Part shown: piece after piece, positions 38,154 to 51,675 of the stretch
Layout: each line of letters begins with the position of its first letter
How positions within the stretch are numbered: the first letter of the stretch is position 1
Notes under the pieces: model-generated
What the model was told of the DNA's origin: nothing
The model's input: the letters and a program-made list of their open reading frames with translations, nothing else
Databases searched by the model: none
Translations under genes and position numbers: made by a program
Source of the DNA: Calliopsis andreniformis
Taxonomy: Eukaryota; Arthropoda; Insecta; Hymenoptera; Andrenidae
DNA: 64,000 nt
Reading direction: 5' to 3'
NCBI RefSeq assembly: GCF_051401765.1
Contig: NW_027480530.1
Span: 620,001-684,000 of the forward strand

Positions 38154-41100
38154 CACTGGTCCTGACACTTCTCCTGAAACTGACACTGGTCCTGACACTG
38201 ACACTGCTCCTCACACTGCTCCTGGCACTGACACTGCTCCTGCCACTGCTCCTGACACAGCTCCTGACACTGACACTGCTCCTGAACCTGACACTGCTCC
38301 TGACACTGCTCCAGACACTGACATTGACACTGCTCCTGACAGTACTCCTGACACAGCTCCTGACACTGACACTGCTGTTGATCCTGAGAATGCTACTGAC
38401 ACTGCTCCTGACACTGACACTGCTGCTGATCCTGAGCATGCTCCTGACACTGCTCCTAACACTGACACTGCTCCAGCCACTGCTCCGCACACTGATCCTG
38501 ATAATGCTCCTGACACTGCACCTGACACTGACACTGCTCCTGACACTGACACTGCTGCTGGCACAGCTCCTGACACTGACACTGCTCCTGAACCTGACAC
38601 TGCTCCTGACACTGCTCCAGACACTGACACTGACACTGAAACTGCTCCAGACACAGCTCCTGTCACTGACACTGCGCCTGACACTGCTCCTGAAACAGCT
38701 CCTGACACTGACACTGCTCCTGAACCTGACACTGCTCCTGACACTGCTCCAGACACTGACACTGACACTGCTCCTGAAACTACTTCTGACACAGCTCCTG
38801 ACAATGGCACTGCTCCTGACACTTCTTCTGGCACTGACACTGATCCTGACACTACTCCTGTCACAGCTCCTGACTCTGACTCTGACACTACTCCTGACAC
38901 TGACGCTGACACTGCTCATGACAGTGACACTGACACTGACACTGCTCCCGACACTGACACTGCTCCAGACACTGCTCCTAACACTGACACTGCTCCAGCC
39001 ACTGCTCCGCACACTGAACCTGATAATGCTTCTGGCACTGCACCTGGCACTGACACTGCTCCTGTCACTGCTCCTGACACAGCTCCTGAACACTGTCACT
39101 GCTCCTGACACAGACACTACTCCCGACACTGCTACTGACACTGCTCCTGACACTGCTGCTGACGCTGACACTGCTGCTGATCCTGATAATGCTCCTGACG
39201 CTGCTCCAGACACTGACACTGCTAATGACACTGCTCCTGACACTGACACTGCTCCTCACGCTGCAGCTGACACAGGCACTACTCCTGATACTGAGACTGA
39301 CACTGCTCCCGACACTGACACTGACTCTGTTCCTGACACAGCTCCTGACACTGCTCCTGACACTGACACTGGTACTGACAGTGCTCCTGAAACTGGCACT
39401 GGTCCTGCAACTGACACTGCTCCTCACACTGCTCCTGACGCTTACACTGCTCATGACAATGCTCCTGTCACACACACTGCTGCTGATCCTGACAATGCTC
39501 CTGTCACAGCTCCTGACACTGACACTGCTGCTGACACTGCTACTGACACTGCTCCTGTCACTGACGCTGCTCCTGACACTGCTGCTGACACTGACACTGC
39601 TGCTGATCCTGCCAATGCTCCTGCCACTGCTCCAGACACTAACACTGACACTGCACCTGACACTACTCCTGAAACAGATAATGACACTGACACTGCTCCT
39701 GACAGTGACACTGACACTGACACTGCTCCCGACACTGACACCGACTCTGATCCTGACACTGACACTGCTCCTGTAACTGACACTTGTCCTGACACTGCTT
39801 CTGACACTGGCAATGCTCCTGACACTGCTCCTGACACTGCTCCTGACACTGCTGCTGATACTGACACTGCTGCTGATCCTGATAATGCTCCTGACACTGC
39901 TCCTGACACTGACACTGCTAATGACACTGCTCCTGACACTGACACTGCACCTCCCACTGCTCCTGACACTGACACGGCTCCTGATGCTGAGACTGACACT
40001 GCTCCTGACACTGCTAATGACACTGACACTGCCCCTGACACTGTTCCTAACACTGGTGCTGACACTGAAACTGCTCCTGACACAGCTCATGTCACTGACA
40101 CTACGCCTGACACTGTCCCTTACACAGCTCCTGACACTGACACTGCTCCTGAACATGACACTGCTCCTGACAATGCTCCAGACACTGACACTGGCACTGC
40201 TCCAGACACTGACACTGACACTGCTCCTGACACTGACACTGACACTGCTCCTGGCACTGCTCCAGACACTGACACTGTTCCTCACACTGCACCTGACACT
40301 GACACTGCACCTGACACTGCTCCTGACACTGACACTGCTGCTGACACAGCTCCTGACCCTGACACTGCTCCCGACACTGCTCCAGACATTGCACCTGACA
40401 CTGCTCCTGACACTGACCCTGTTGCTGATCCTGATGATGCTCCTGAAACTGCTCCTGACACTGACACTGCTCCTCACACTGCTCCTGACACTGCTCCTGA
40501 CACTGACACTGCTGCTGATACTGACAATGCTCCTGACACTGCTTCTGACACTGCTCCTGAAACTGACACTGCTCCTATTACTGGCACTCTCACTGCTACT
40601 GACTCTGCTCCTGAGACTAACACTGCTGCGGATACTGACAATGCCTCTGACACTGCTACCGACACTGCTACTGACACTGCTCCTGACACTGCTGCTGGCA
40701 CTGACACTGCTGCTGATCCTGATAATGCTCCTGACACTGCTCCTGACATTGACACTGCTAATGACACTGCTCCTGACTCTGACACTGCTCCTCCCACTGC
40801 TCCTGACACAGACACTGCTCCTGTTGCTGAGACTGACACTGCTCCTGACACTGCTAATGACACTGACACTGCCCCTGACACTGTTCCTAACACTGGTGCT
40901 GACACTGAAACTGCTCCTGACACAGCTCATGTCACTGACACTACGCCTGACACTGCTCCTGACACAGCTCCTGACACTGACACTGCTCCTGATCCTGACA
41001 CTGCTCCTGGCACTGCTCCTGACACTGACACTGCTCCAGACACTGCTCCTAACACTGACACTGCTCCAGCCACTGCTCCGCACACTGATCCTGATAATGC

Positions 41101-41335
41101 TCCTGAAACTGCACCTTACACTGACACTGCTCCTGACACTGCTCCTGACACTGACACTGCTGCTGACACAGCTCCTGACACTGACACTGCTCCTGAACCT
41201 GACACTGCTCCTGACACTGCTCCAGACACTGACACTGACATTGACACTGCTCCAGACACAGCCCCTGTCACTGACACTGCGCCTGACACTGCTCCTGAAA
41301 CAGCTCCTGACACTGACACTGCTCCTGAACCTGAC
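38150..41335. repeat. Module E2, copy 2
   Basis: This is the near-identical partner of 31850-35035. The match ends at about 41335, where this copy continues with CTGCTCCTGACACTGC and the first copy continues with CTGACACTGAC. Confidence 0.9.
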
Positions 41336-41859
41336 ACTGCTCCTGACACTGCTACAGACACTGACACTGACACTGCTACTGAAACTACTTCTGACACAGC
41401 TCCAGACAATGACACTGCTCCTGACACTTCTTCTGACACTGACACTGATCCTGACACTACTCCTGTCACAGCTCCTGACCCTGACTCTGACACTACTCCT
41501 GACACTGACGCTTAGACTGCTCATGACAGTGACACTGACACTGACACTGCTCCCGACGCTGACGCTGACACTGTTCCTGACACAGCTCCTGACGCTGCTC
41601 CTAACACTGACACTGGTCCTGACACTGCTCCTGAAGCTGACACAGGTCCTGACACTGACACTGCTCCTCACACTGCTCCTGACACTGACACTGCTACTGA
41701 CACTGCTACTGACACTGCTCCTGACACTGCTCCTGACACTGACACTGACACTGCTCCTGGCACTGCTCCTGACACTGACGCTGCTCCCGATACTGGCTCT
41801 GACACTGCTCCTGACACTGACACAGCTCCAGACACTGCTCCTAACGCTGACACTGCTCC
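38475..41859. repeat. 3385-bp tandem higher-order repeat, unit 1
   Basis: It is followed directly by a second unit with matching landmarks at a constant 3385 bp (39189 and 42574, 39813 and 43198, 40101 and 43486, 40474 and 43859, 41505 and 44890). 3385 is one more than a multiple of 6, as expected from the single extra-A phase break it contains near 39088. Confidence 0.88.
39695..39811 (+). repeat. Landmark module, E-type, in module E2 copy 2
   Basis: No differences from the 33395 module were seen on inspection, at offset 6300. Confidence 0.78.
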
Positions 41860-44800
41860 AGCCACTGCTCCGCACACTGATCCTGATAATGCTCCTGACA
41901 CTGCACCTGACACTGACACTGCTCCTGACACTGACACTGCTGCTGACACAGCTCCTGACACTGACACTGCTCCTGAACCTGACACTGCTCCTGACACTGC
42001 TCCAGACACTGACACTGACATTGACACTGCTCCAGACACAGCCCCTGTCACTGACACTGCGCCTGACACTGCTCCTGAAACAGCTCCTGACACTGACACT
42101 GCTCCTGAACCTGACACTGCTCCTGACACTGCTACAGACACTGACACTGACACTGCTCCTGAAACTACTTCTGACACAGCTCCTGACAATGACACTGCTC
42201 CTGACACTTCTTCTGACACTGACACTGATCCTGACACTACTCCTGTCACAGCTCCTGACTCTGACTCTGACACTACTCCTGACACTGACGCTGACACTGC
42301 TCATGACAGTGACACTGACACTGACACTGCTCCCGACACTGACACTGCTCCAGACACTGCTCCTAACACTGACACTGCTCCAGCCACTGCTCCGCACACT
42401 GAACCTGATAATGCTTCTGGCACTGCACCTGGCACTGACACTGCTCCTGACACTGCTCCTGACACAGCTCCTGAACACTGTCACTGCTCCTGACACAGAC
42501 ACTACTCCCGACACTGCTACTGACACTGCTCCTGACACTGCTGCTGACGCTGACACTGCTGCTGATCCTGATAATGCTCCTGACGCTGCTCCAGACACTG
42601 ACACTGCTAATGACACTGCTCCTGACACTGACACTGCTCCTCACGCTGCAGCTGACACAGGCACTACTCCTGATACTGAGACTGACACTGCTCCCGACAC
42701 TGACACTGACTCTGTTCCTGACACAGCTCCTGACACTGCTCCTGACACTGACACTGGTACTGACAGTGCTCCTGAAACTGGCACTGGTCCTGCAACTGAC
42801 ACTGCTCCTCACACTGCTCCTGACGCTTACACTGCACATGACAATGCTCCTGTCACACACACTGCTGCTGATCCTGACAATGCTCCTGACACAGCTCCTG
42901 ACACTGACACTGCTGCTGACACTGCTACTGACACTGCTCCTGTCACTGACGCTGCTCCTGACACTGCTGCTGACACTGACACTGCTGCTGATCCTGCCAA
43001 TGCTCCTGCCACTGCTCCAGACACTAACACTGACACTGCACCTGACACTACTCCTGAAACAGATAATGACACTGACACTGCTCCTGACAGTGACACTGAC
43101 ACTGACACTGCTCCCGACACTGACACCGACTCTGATCCTGACACTGACACTGCTCCTGTAACTGACACTTGTCCTGACACTGCTTCTGACACTGGCAATG
43201 CTCCTGACACTGCTCCTGACACTGCTCCTGACACTGCTGCTGATACTGACACTGCTGCTGATCCTGATAATGCTCCTGACACTGCTCCTGACACTGACAC
43301 TGCTAATGACACTGCTCCTGACACTGACACTGCACCTCCCACTGCTCCTGACACTGACACTGCTCCTGATGCTGAGACTGACACTGCTCCTGACACTGCT
43401 AATGACACTGACACTGCCCCTGACACTGTTCCTAACACTGGTGCTGACACTGAAACTGCTCCTGACACAGCTCATGTCACTGACACTACGCCTGACACTG
43501 TCCCTTACACAGCTCCTGACACTGACACTGCTCCTGAACATGACACTGCTCCTGACAATGCTCCAGACACTGACACTGGCACTGCTCCAGACACTGACAC
43601 TGACACTGCTCCTGACACTGACACTGACACTGCTCCTGGCACTGCTCCAGACGCTGACACTGTTCCTCACACTGCACCTGACACTGACACTGCACCTGAC
43701 ACTGCTCCTGACACTGACACTGCTGCTGACACAGCTCCTGACCCTGACACTGCTCCCGACACTGCTCCAGACATTGCACCTGACACTGCTCCTGACACTG
43801 ACCCTGTTGCTGATCCTGATAATGCTCCTGAAACTGCTCCTGACACTGACACTGCTCCTCACACTGCTCCTGACACTGCTCCTGACACTGACACTGCTGC
43901 TGATACTGACAATGCTCCTGACACTGCTTCTGACACTGCTCCTGAAACTGACACTGCTCCTATTACTGGCACTCTCACTGCTACTGACTCTGCTCCTGAG
44001 ACTAACACTGCTGCGGATACTGACAATGCCTCTGACACTGCTACCGACACTGCTACTGACACTGCTCCTGACACTGCTGCTGGCACTGACACTGCTGCTG
44101 ATCCTGATAATGCTCCTGACACTGCTCCTGACATTGACACTGCTAATGACACTGCTCCTGACTCTGACACTGCTCCTCCCACTGCTCCTGACACAGACAC
44201 TGCTCCTGTTGCTGAGACTGACACTGCTCCTGACACTGCTAATGACACTGACACTGCCCCTGACACTGTTCCTCACACTGGTGCTGACACTGAAACTGCT
44301 CCTGACACAGCTCATGTCACTGACACTACGCCTGACACTGCTCCTGACACAGCTCCTGACACTGACACTGCTCCTGATCCTGACACTGCTCCTGGCACTG
44401 CTCCTGACACTGACACTGCTCCAGACACTGCTCCTAACACTGACACTGCTCCAGCCACTGCTCCGCACACTGATCCTGATAATGCTCCTGAAACTGCACC
44501 TTACACTGACACTGCTCCTGACACTGCTCCTGACACTGACACTGCTGCTGACACAGCTCCTGACACTGACACTGCTCCTGAACCTGACACTGCTCCTCAC
44601 ACTGCTCCAGACACTGACACTGACATTGACACTGCTCCAGACACAGCCCCTGTCACTGACACTGCGCCTGACACTGCTCCTGAAACAGCTCCTGACACTG
44701 ACACTGCTCCTGAACCTGACACTGCTCCTGACACTGCTACAGACACTGACACTGACACTGCTCCTGAAACTACTTCTGACACAGCTCCTGACAATGACAC

Positions 44801-45060
44801 TGCTCCTGACACTTCTTCTGACACTGACACTGATCCTGACACTACTCCTGTCACAGCTCCTGACCCTGACTCTGACACTACTCCTGACACTGACGCTTAC
44901 ACTGCTCATGACAGTGACACTGACACTGACACTGCTCCCGACGCTGACACTGACACTGTTCCTGACACAGCTCCTGACGCTGCTCCTAACACTGACACTG
45001 GTCCTGACACTGCTCCTGAAGCTGACACAGGTCCTGACACTGACACTGCTCCTCACACTG
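41860..45060. repeat. 3385-bp tandem higher-order repeat, unit 2
   Basis: It matches unit 1 to about 45060. It then follows the words found at 35191-35550 (offset 9883) instead of continuing as unit 1 does after 41675. It therefore appears to be joined from two sources. Confidence 0.86.
43080..43196 (+). repeat. Landmark module, E-type, in 3385-bp unit 2
   Basis: It lies 3385 bp after 39695. The long + strand frame starting at 43198 begins at the ATG in its terminal GGCAATGC word. Confidence 0.76.
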
Positions 45061-45219
45061 CTCCTGAGACTGACAATGCTCCTGACACTGCTCCTGACAC
45101 TGACACTGCTCCTGACACGGACACTGCTCCTCACACAGATCCTGACACTGACACTGCTAATGACACTGCTCCTGACACTGACACTGCACCTCCCACTGCT
45201 CCTGACACTGACACTGCAC

Positions 45220-45990
45220 CTGATGCTGAGACTGACACTGCTCCTGACACTGCTAATGACACTGACACTGCCCCTGACACTGTTCATAACACTGGTGCTG
45301 ACACTGAAACTGCTCCTGACACAGCTCATGTCACTGACACTACGCCTGACACTGCCCCTTACACAGCTCCTGACACTGACACTGCTCCTGAACATGACAC
45401 TGCTCCTGACAATGCTCCAGACACTGACACTGACACTGCTCCAGACACTGACACTGACACTGCTCCTGACACTGACACTGACACTGCTCCTGGCACTGCT
45501 CCAGACACTGACACTGGTCCTCACACTGCACCAGACACTGACACTGCTCCTGACACTGCTCCTGACACTGACACTGCTGCTGACACAGCTCCTGACCCTG
45601 ACACTGCTCCCGACACTGCTCCAGACATTGCACCTGACACTGCTCCTGATACTGACTCTGTTGCTGATCCTGATAATGCTCCTGAAACTGCTCCTGACAC
45701 TGACACTGCTCCTCACACTGCTCCTGACACTGCTCCTGACACTGACACTGCTGCTGATACTGACAATGCTCCTGACACTGCTTCTGACACTGCTCCTGAA
45801 ACTGACACTGCTCCTATTACTGACACTCTCACTGCTACTGACTCTGCTCCTGACACTAACACTGCTGCGGATACTGACAATGCTCCTGACACTGCTACCG
45901 ACACTGCTCCTGACACTGCATCTGACACTGACACTGCTGCTGACACAGCTACTGACACTGACACTGCTCCTGACACTGACTCTGTTGCTG
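45220..45990. repeat. Module E3 (partner 43366-44136)
   Basis: Landmarks lie 1854 bp apart (43486 and 45340, 43667 and 45521, 43859 and 45713). 1854 is a multiple of 6, so phase is kept. The last part (from about 45930) shifts to matching 31330 at offset 14600. Confidence 0.82.
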
Positions 45991-47800
45991 ATCCTTATAA
46001 TGCTCCTGAAACTGCTCCTGACACTGACACTGCTCCTCACACTCCTCCTGACACTGCTCCTGACACTGACGCTGCTGCTGATCCTGATGATGCTCCTGAC
46101 ACTGCTCCTGACACTGACACTGCTAATGACACTGCTCCTGACACTGACACTGCTTCTCCCACTGCTCCTGACACAGACACTGCTCCTGATGCTGAGACTG
46201 ACACTGCTCCTGACACAGCTCATGTCACTGACACTACGCCTGACACTGCTCCTGACACAGCTCATGACCCTGACACTGCTCCTGATCCTGGCACTGCTCC
46301 TGACACTGCTCCTGATCCTGACACTGCTCCTGACACTGCTCCTGACGCTATTCCTGACACAGCTCCTGACGCTGACTCTGGCAATCCTCCAGACACTGAC
46401 ACTGACACTGCTCATGACAGTGACACTGACACTGACACTGCTCCCGACACTGACACTGGTCCTGACACTTCTCCTGAAACTGACACTGGTCCTGACACTG
46501 ACACTGCTCCTCACACTGCTCCTGGCACTGACACTGCTCCTGCCACTGCTCCTGACACAGCTCCTGACACTGACACTGCTCCTGAACCTGACACTGCTCC
46601 TGACACTGCTCCAGACACTGACATTGACACTGCTCCTGACAGTACTCCTGACACAGCTCCTGACACTGACACTGCTGTTGATCCTGAGAATGCTACTGAC
46701 ACTGCTCCTGACACTGACACTGCTGCTGATCCTGAGCATGCTCCTGACACTGCTCCTAACACTGACACTGCTCCAGCCACTGCTCCGCACACTGATCCTG
46801 ATAATGCTCCTGACACTGCACCTGACACTGACACTGCTCCTGACACTGACACTGCTGCTGGCACAGCTCCTGACACTGACACTGCTCCTGAACCTGACAC
46901 TGCTCCTGACACTGCTCCAGACACTGACACTGACACTGAAACTGCTCCAGACACAGCTCCTGTCACTGACACTGCGCCTGACACTGCTCCTGAAACAGCT
47001 CCTGACACTGACACTGCTCCTGAACCTGACACTGCTCCTGACACTGCTCCAGACACTGACACTGACACTGCTCCTGAAACTACTTCTGACACAGCTCCTG
47101 ACAATGGCACTGCTCCTGACACTTCTTCTGACACTGACACTGATCCTGACACTACTCCTGTCACAGCTCCTGACTCTGACTCTGACACTACACCTGACAC
47201 TGACGCTGACACTGCTCATGACAGTGACACTGACACTGACACTGCTCCCGACACTGACACTGCTCCAGACACTGCTCCTAACACTGACACTGCTCCAGCC
47301 ACTGTTCCGCACACTGATCCTGATAATGCTTCTGGCACTGCACCTGGCACTGACACTGCTCCTGACACTGCTCCTGACACAGCTCCTGAACACTGTCACT
47401 GCTCCTGATACAGACACTACTCCCGACACTGCTACTGACACTGCTCCTGACACTGCTGCTGACGCTGACACTGCTGCTGATCCTGATAATGCTCCTGACG
47501 CTGCTCCAGACACTGACACTGCTAATGACACTGCTCCTGACACTGACACTGCTCCTCACGCTGCAGCTGACACAGGCACTACTCCTGATACTGAGACTGA
47601 CACTGCTCCCGACACTGACACAGACTCTGTTCCTGACACAGCTCCTGACACTGCTCCTGACACTGACACTGGTACTGACAGTGCTCCTGAAACTGGCACT
47701 GGTCCTGCAACTGACACTGCTCCTCACACTGCTCCTGACGCTTACACTGCTCATGACAATGCTCCTGTCACACACACTGCTGCTGATCCTGACAATGCTC
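45930..47800. repeat. Module E2/E4, copy 3 (partner 31330-33200)
   Basis: The offset to the partner is 14600 bp throughout (GATCCTTATAA at 31390 and 45990, 31911 and 46511, 32889 and 47489). After 47800 it lacks 120 bp relative to the partner (33476 corresponds to 47956). Confidence 0.86.
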
Positions 47801-47874
47801 CTGCCACTGCTCCAGACACTAACACTGACACTGCACCTGACACTACTCCTGAAACAGATAATGACACTGACACT

Positions 47875-47991
47875 GCTCCTGACAGTGACACTGACACTGA
47901 CACTGCTCCCGACACTGACACCGACTCTGATCCTGACACTGACACTGCTCCTGTAACTGACACTTGTCCTGACACTGCTTCTGACACTGGC
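47875..47991 (+). repeat. Landmark module, E-type, after a 120-bp deletion
   Basis: It corresponds to 33395, with the offset reduced from 14600 to 14480. Confidence 0.76.
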
Positions 47992-48089
47992 AATGCTCCT
48001 GACACTGCTCCTGACACTGCTCCTGACATTGGCGCTGTTCCTGACTCTGCTCCTGACACTGCTCCTGACACTGACAGTGACACTGCTCC

Positions 48090-48760
48090 TGCCACAGCTC
48101 GTTACGCAGACACTGCTGCTGATCCTAACAATGATCCTGCACTGCTCCTGTCACTGCTCCTGACACTGCTCCTGACACTGACACTGCTGCTGATCCTGAG
48201 AATGCTCCTGACACTGCTCCTGACACTGACGCTGGTCCTGACACTGCTCCTGAAACTGACACTGACACAACTCCGCACACACTGTTCCTGACGCTGCTCC
48301 TGACACTGCTCCTGACACTGACAACACTGTTGATGCTGAGAATGCTCCTGACACCGCTCCTCACTCTGACACTTCTCCTGACAATACTCCTGTCACTGAC
48401 ACTGCTCCTGGCACTGCTCCTGACACTAACGCTTCTCCTGATACTGGCTCTGACACTGCTCCTGACACTGACACTGCTCCAGCCACTGCTCCGCACACTG
48501 ATCCTGATAATGCTCCTGACACTGCACCTGACAATGACACTGCTCCTGACACTACTCCTGACACTGACACTGCTCCTGACACTGACACTGCTGCTGACAC
48601 AGCTCCTGACACTGACACTGCTCCTGTAACTGACACTTGTCCTGACACTGCTTCTGACACTGACACTGACACTACTCATGACAGTGACACTGACACTGAC
48701 ACTGACAGTGACACTGATCCTGACACTGACACTGCTCCTGTAACTGACACTTGTCCTGAC
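48090..48760. repeat. Module E6, copy 1 (partner 53968-54638)
   Basis: Landmarks are 5878 bp apart (48125 and 54003, 48330 and 54208, 48361 and 54239). It carries the +2 phase break CTCCGCACACACTG near 48271. Confidence 0.84.
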
Positions 48761-48819
48761 ACTGCTTCTGACACTGGCACTGTTCCTGACACTGCTCCTG
48801 ACACTGCTCCTGACACTGC

Positions 48820-49670
48820 TCCCGACACTGACGCTGACACCGCTCCTGAAATTACTACTGACACAGTTCCTGACAATGACACTGCTCCTGTAACTGACAC
48901 TTGTCCTGACACTGCTTCTGACACTGGCACTGTTCCTGACACTGCTCCTGACATTGGCGCTGGTCCTGACTCTGCTCTTGACACTGACACTGCTACTGAC
49001 ACTGCTCCTGACACTGCTCCTGAAACTGACACTGACACTGCCCCTGGCACAGCTCGTTACACAGACACTGCTGCTGATACTAACAATGATTCTGCACTGC
49101 TCCTGACACTGCTCCTGACACTGACACTGCTGCTGATCCTGAGAATGCTACTGACACTGCTCCAGACACTGACACTGACACTGTTCCTGACACTACTCCT
49201 GACACAGCTCTGACACTGACAGTGGCACTGCTCCAGACACTGACACTAACACTGCTCCTGACACTACTCCTGACACAGCTCATGACACTGACAGTGGCAC
49301 TGCTCCAGACACTGACACTGACACTGCTCATGACAGTGACACTGACACTGACACTGCTCCCGACACTGACACCGACTCTGATCCTGACACTGACACTGCT
49401 CCTGTAACTGACACTTGTCCTGACACTGCTTCTGACACTGGCAATGCTCCTGACACTGCTCCTCACATTGGCGCTGGTCCTGACTCTGCTCCTGACACTG
49501 ACACTGCTACTGACACTGCTCCTGACACTGCTCCTGACACTGACACTGACACTGCTCCTGGCACTGCTTCTGACACTGCCACCGGTCCTCACACTACTCC
49601 TGACAGTGACACTGCTCCTGCCCCAGCTCGTTACGCAGACACTGCTGCTGATCCTAACTATGATCCTGCA
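48820..49670. repeat. Module E5, copy 1 (partner 53157-54020)
   Basis: Landmarks are 4337 bp apart (49080 and 53417, 49222 and 53559, 49444 and 53781), widening to 4349 after a 12-bp addition in the second copy near 53800. It contains the 1-bp-short word CAGCTCTGACACTG at 49205/53542. Confidence 0.84.
49326..49441 (+). repeat. Landmark module, E-type, in module E5 copy 1
   Basis: It matches 53663-53778 at offset 4337 and begins with GCTCATGACAGTGAC. Confidence 0.76.
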
Positions 49671-49803
49671 CTGCTCCTGACACTGCTCCTGACACTGCTC
49701 CTGACACTGACACTGCTGCTGATCCTGAGAATGCTCCTGACACTGCTGCTGACACTGACCGTGGTCCTGACACTGCTCCTGAAACTGACACTGACACTAC
49801 TCC

Positions 49804-50243
49804 TCACACACTGCTCCTGACGCTGACACTGCTCCTGGCACTGCTCCTGACGCTGCTCCTGACACTGCTCCTGACACTGACACTACTGTTGATGCTGATA
49901 ATGCTCCTGACACCGCTCCTCACTCTGACACTTCTCCTGACACTACTCCTGTCACTGACACTGCTCCTGGCACTGCTCCTGACACTGACGCTGCTCCTGA
50001 TACTGGCTCTGACACTTCTCCTGGCACTGACACTGCTCCAGACACTGCTCCTAACACTGACACTGCTCCAGCCACTGCTCCGCACACTGATCCTGATAAT
50101 GCTCCTGACACTGCACCTGACACTGACACTGCTCCTGACACTGCTCCTGACACTGACACTGCTGCTGACACAGCGCCTGACACTGACACTGCTCCTGTAA
50201 CTGACACTTGTCCTGACACTGCTTCTGACACTGACACTGACAC
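49804..50243. repeat. Module E1 right part, copy 3 (partner 29328-29767)
   Basis: The offset is 20476 bp (29413 and 49889, 29444 and 49920). It shows that domain E modules have been dispersed over at least 20 kb within the array. Confidence 0.84.
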
Positions 50244-50790
50244 TACTCATGACAGTGACACTGACACTGACACAGACACTGACACTGATCCTGACACTGA
50301 CACTGCTCCTGTAACTGACACTTGTCCTGACACTGCTTCTGCCACTGGCACTGTACCTGACACTGCTCCTGACACTGCTCCTGACATTGCTGCTGCTCCT
50401 GACTCTGCCCCTGGCACTGACGCTGACACTGCTCATGACAGTGACACTGACACTGACACTGCTCCCGACACTCACACTGACACTGTTCCTGACACAGCTC
50501 CTGACACTGCTCCTAACACTGACACTGGTCCTGACACTGCTACTGATGCTGACACAGGTCCTGACACTGACACTGCTCCTCACACTGCTCCTGACACTGA
50601 CAATGCTCCTGACACTGCTCCTGACACTGACACAGCTCCTAACACTGCTCCTGAAACTGACACTGACACTGCCCCTGGCACTGCTCCTGACACTGACACT
50701 GGTCCTCACACTACTCCTGTCACTGACACTGCTCCTGCCACAGCTCGTTACAGAGACACTGCTGCTGATACTAACAATGATTCTGCACTG
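50230..50790. repeat. Module E7, copy 1 (partner 63185-63745)
   Basis: Landmarks lie 12955 bp apart, and the 136-codon open stretches at 50387 and 63342 differ at only a few positions. It includes an uncommon direct run of GCTGCT words after CATTG near 50386. Confidence 0.84.
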
Positions 50791-50999
50791 CTCCTGACAC
50801 TGCTCCTGACACTGCTCCTGACACTGACAGTGCTGCTGATCCTGAGAATGCTACTGACACTGTTCCTGACACTGACACTGCTGCTGATCCTGAGAATGCT
50901 CCTGACACTGCTCCTGACACTGACCCTGGTCCTGACACTGCTCCTGAAACTGACACTGGTCCTGACACTGCTCTTGACACTGTTCCTGACACTGACTCT

Positions 51000-51600
51000 G
51001 CTCCTGATACTGCTCCTGACACTGACACTGCTCACGACACCGCTCCGGACACTGTCACCGATCCTGACACTGCTCCTGGCACTGACACAGCTCCTGAAAC
51101 TGCTCCTGACACTGACACTGGTCCTGACACTGCTCCTGACACTGCTCCTGACACAGCTCCTGACACTGACACTGCTCCTGAATCTGGCACTGCTCCTGAC
51201 ACTGCTCCAGACACTGACACTGTTCCTCACACTGCTCCTGACACAGCTCCTGACACTGACACTGCTCCTGAACAGGACACTGGTCCTTGCACTGCTCCTG
51301 AAACTGACACTGGTCCTGTCGCTGCTCCTAACTCTGCTCCTGACACTGCTCCTGACACTGACACAGCTCCTGACACCGCTCCTGACACTGATACTGCTGC
51401 TGATCCTGACAATGCTCCCGACACTGCTACTGACACTGACACTGCTCCAGACACTGCTCGTGACATTGCTCCAGATACTGACACTAGTCCAGACACAGTT
51501 CGTGGCAGTGACACTGCTCCTGCCAATGTTCCTGCCACTGCTACTCACACTGACACGGCTCCTGACACTGGCACTGTTCCTGACACTGCTCCTGAGACTG
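51000..51600. repeat. Third occurrence of the 55480-56080 module
   Basis: Landmarks are 4481 bp upstream of those in the 2.0-kb tandem pair (51032 and 55513, 51227 and 55708). All three copies carry the rare words CTCACGACACCGCTCC and CCTGAACAGGACACTGG. Confidence 0.82.
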
Positions 51601-51675
51601 CTAGTGACATTGGCGCCGGTTCTGTCTCTGCTCCTGACACTGACACTGCTACTGACACTGGTCCTGACACTGCTC

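Larger units (their letters stand above)
39813..47408 (+). other. Longest + open frame (2531 codons), judged non-genic
   Basis: It starts at the ATG of a GCAATGC variant. It reads Leu-Thr-Leu-Leu repeats to about 42474, where the extra A in CTGAACACTGTCAC moves it into Asp-Thr-Ala-Pro phase. It ends at the next copy of the same insertion near 47390, which moves it into the TGA phase. Half of the product would be hydrophobic Leu/Thr and half acidic Asp/Thr/Ala/Pro. That change is caused by an indel and has no resemblance to domain structure. No signal peptide, folded domain, splice pattern or non-repeat flank is visible. A low-complexity secreted or mucin-like protein cannot be fully excluded without transcripts. 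Confidence 0.85.
42363..47549 (-). other. Longest minus-strand open frame (1728 codons), judged non-genic
   Basis: It reads Ser-Val-Arg-Ser-Ser type repeats, the complement of the Asp-Thr-Ala-Pro phase, with a short Val-Ser-Gly-Ala stretch at its beginning. On + this phase is made of GAC, ACT, GCT and CCT, none of which is one substitution from a codon that complements a stop. Openness is therefore expected without selection. It overlaps the + frame of 39813-47408 for almost its entire length. Confidence 0.85.

Noticed and set aside
39813..47408. A giant protein gene with Leu-Thr or Asp-Thr-Ala-Pro repeats (mucin or adhesin like)
   Set aside because: The long frames switch between unrelated repeat texts at 1-2 bp indels that are inherited with the satellite units. 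Other frames over the same DNA are equally open, and no non-repeat exon, signal peptide or splice context is visible.
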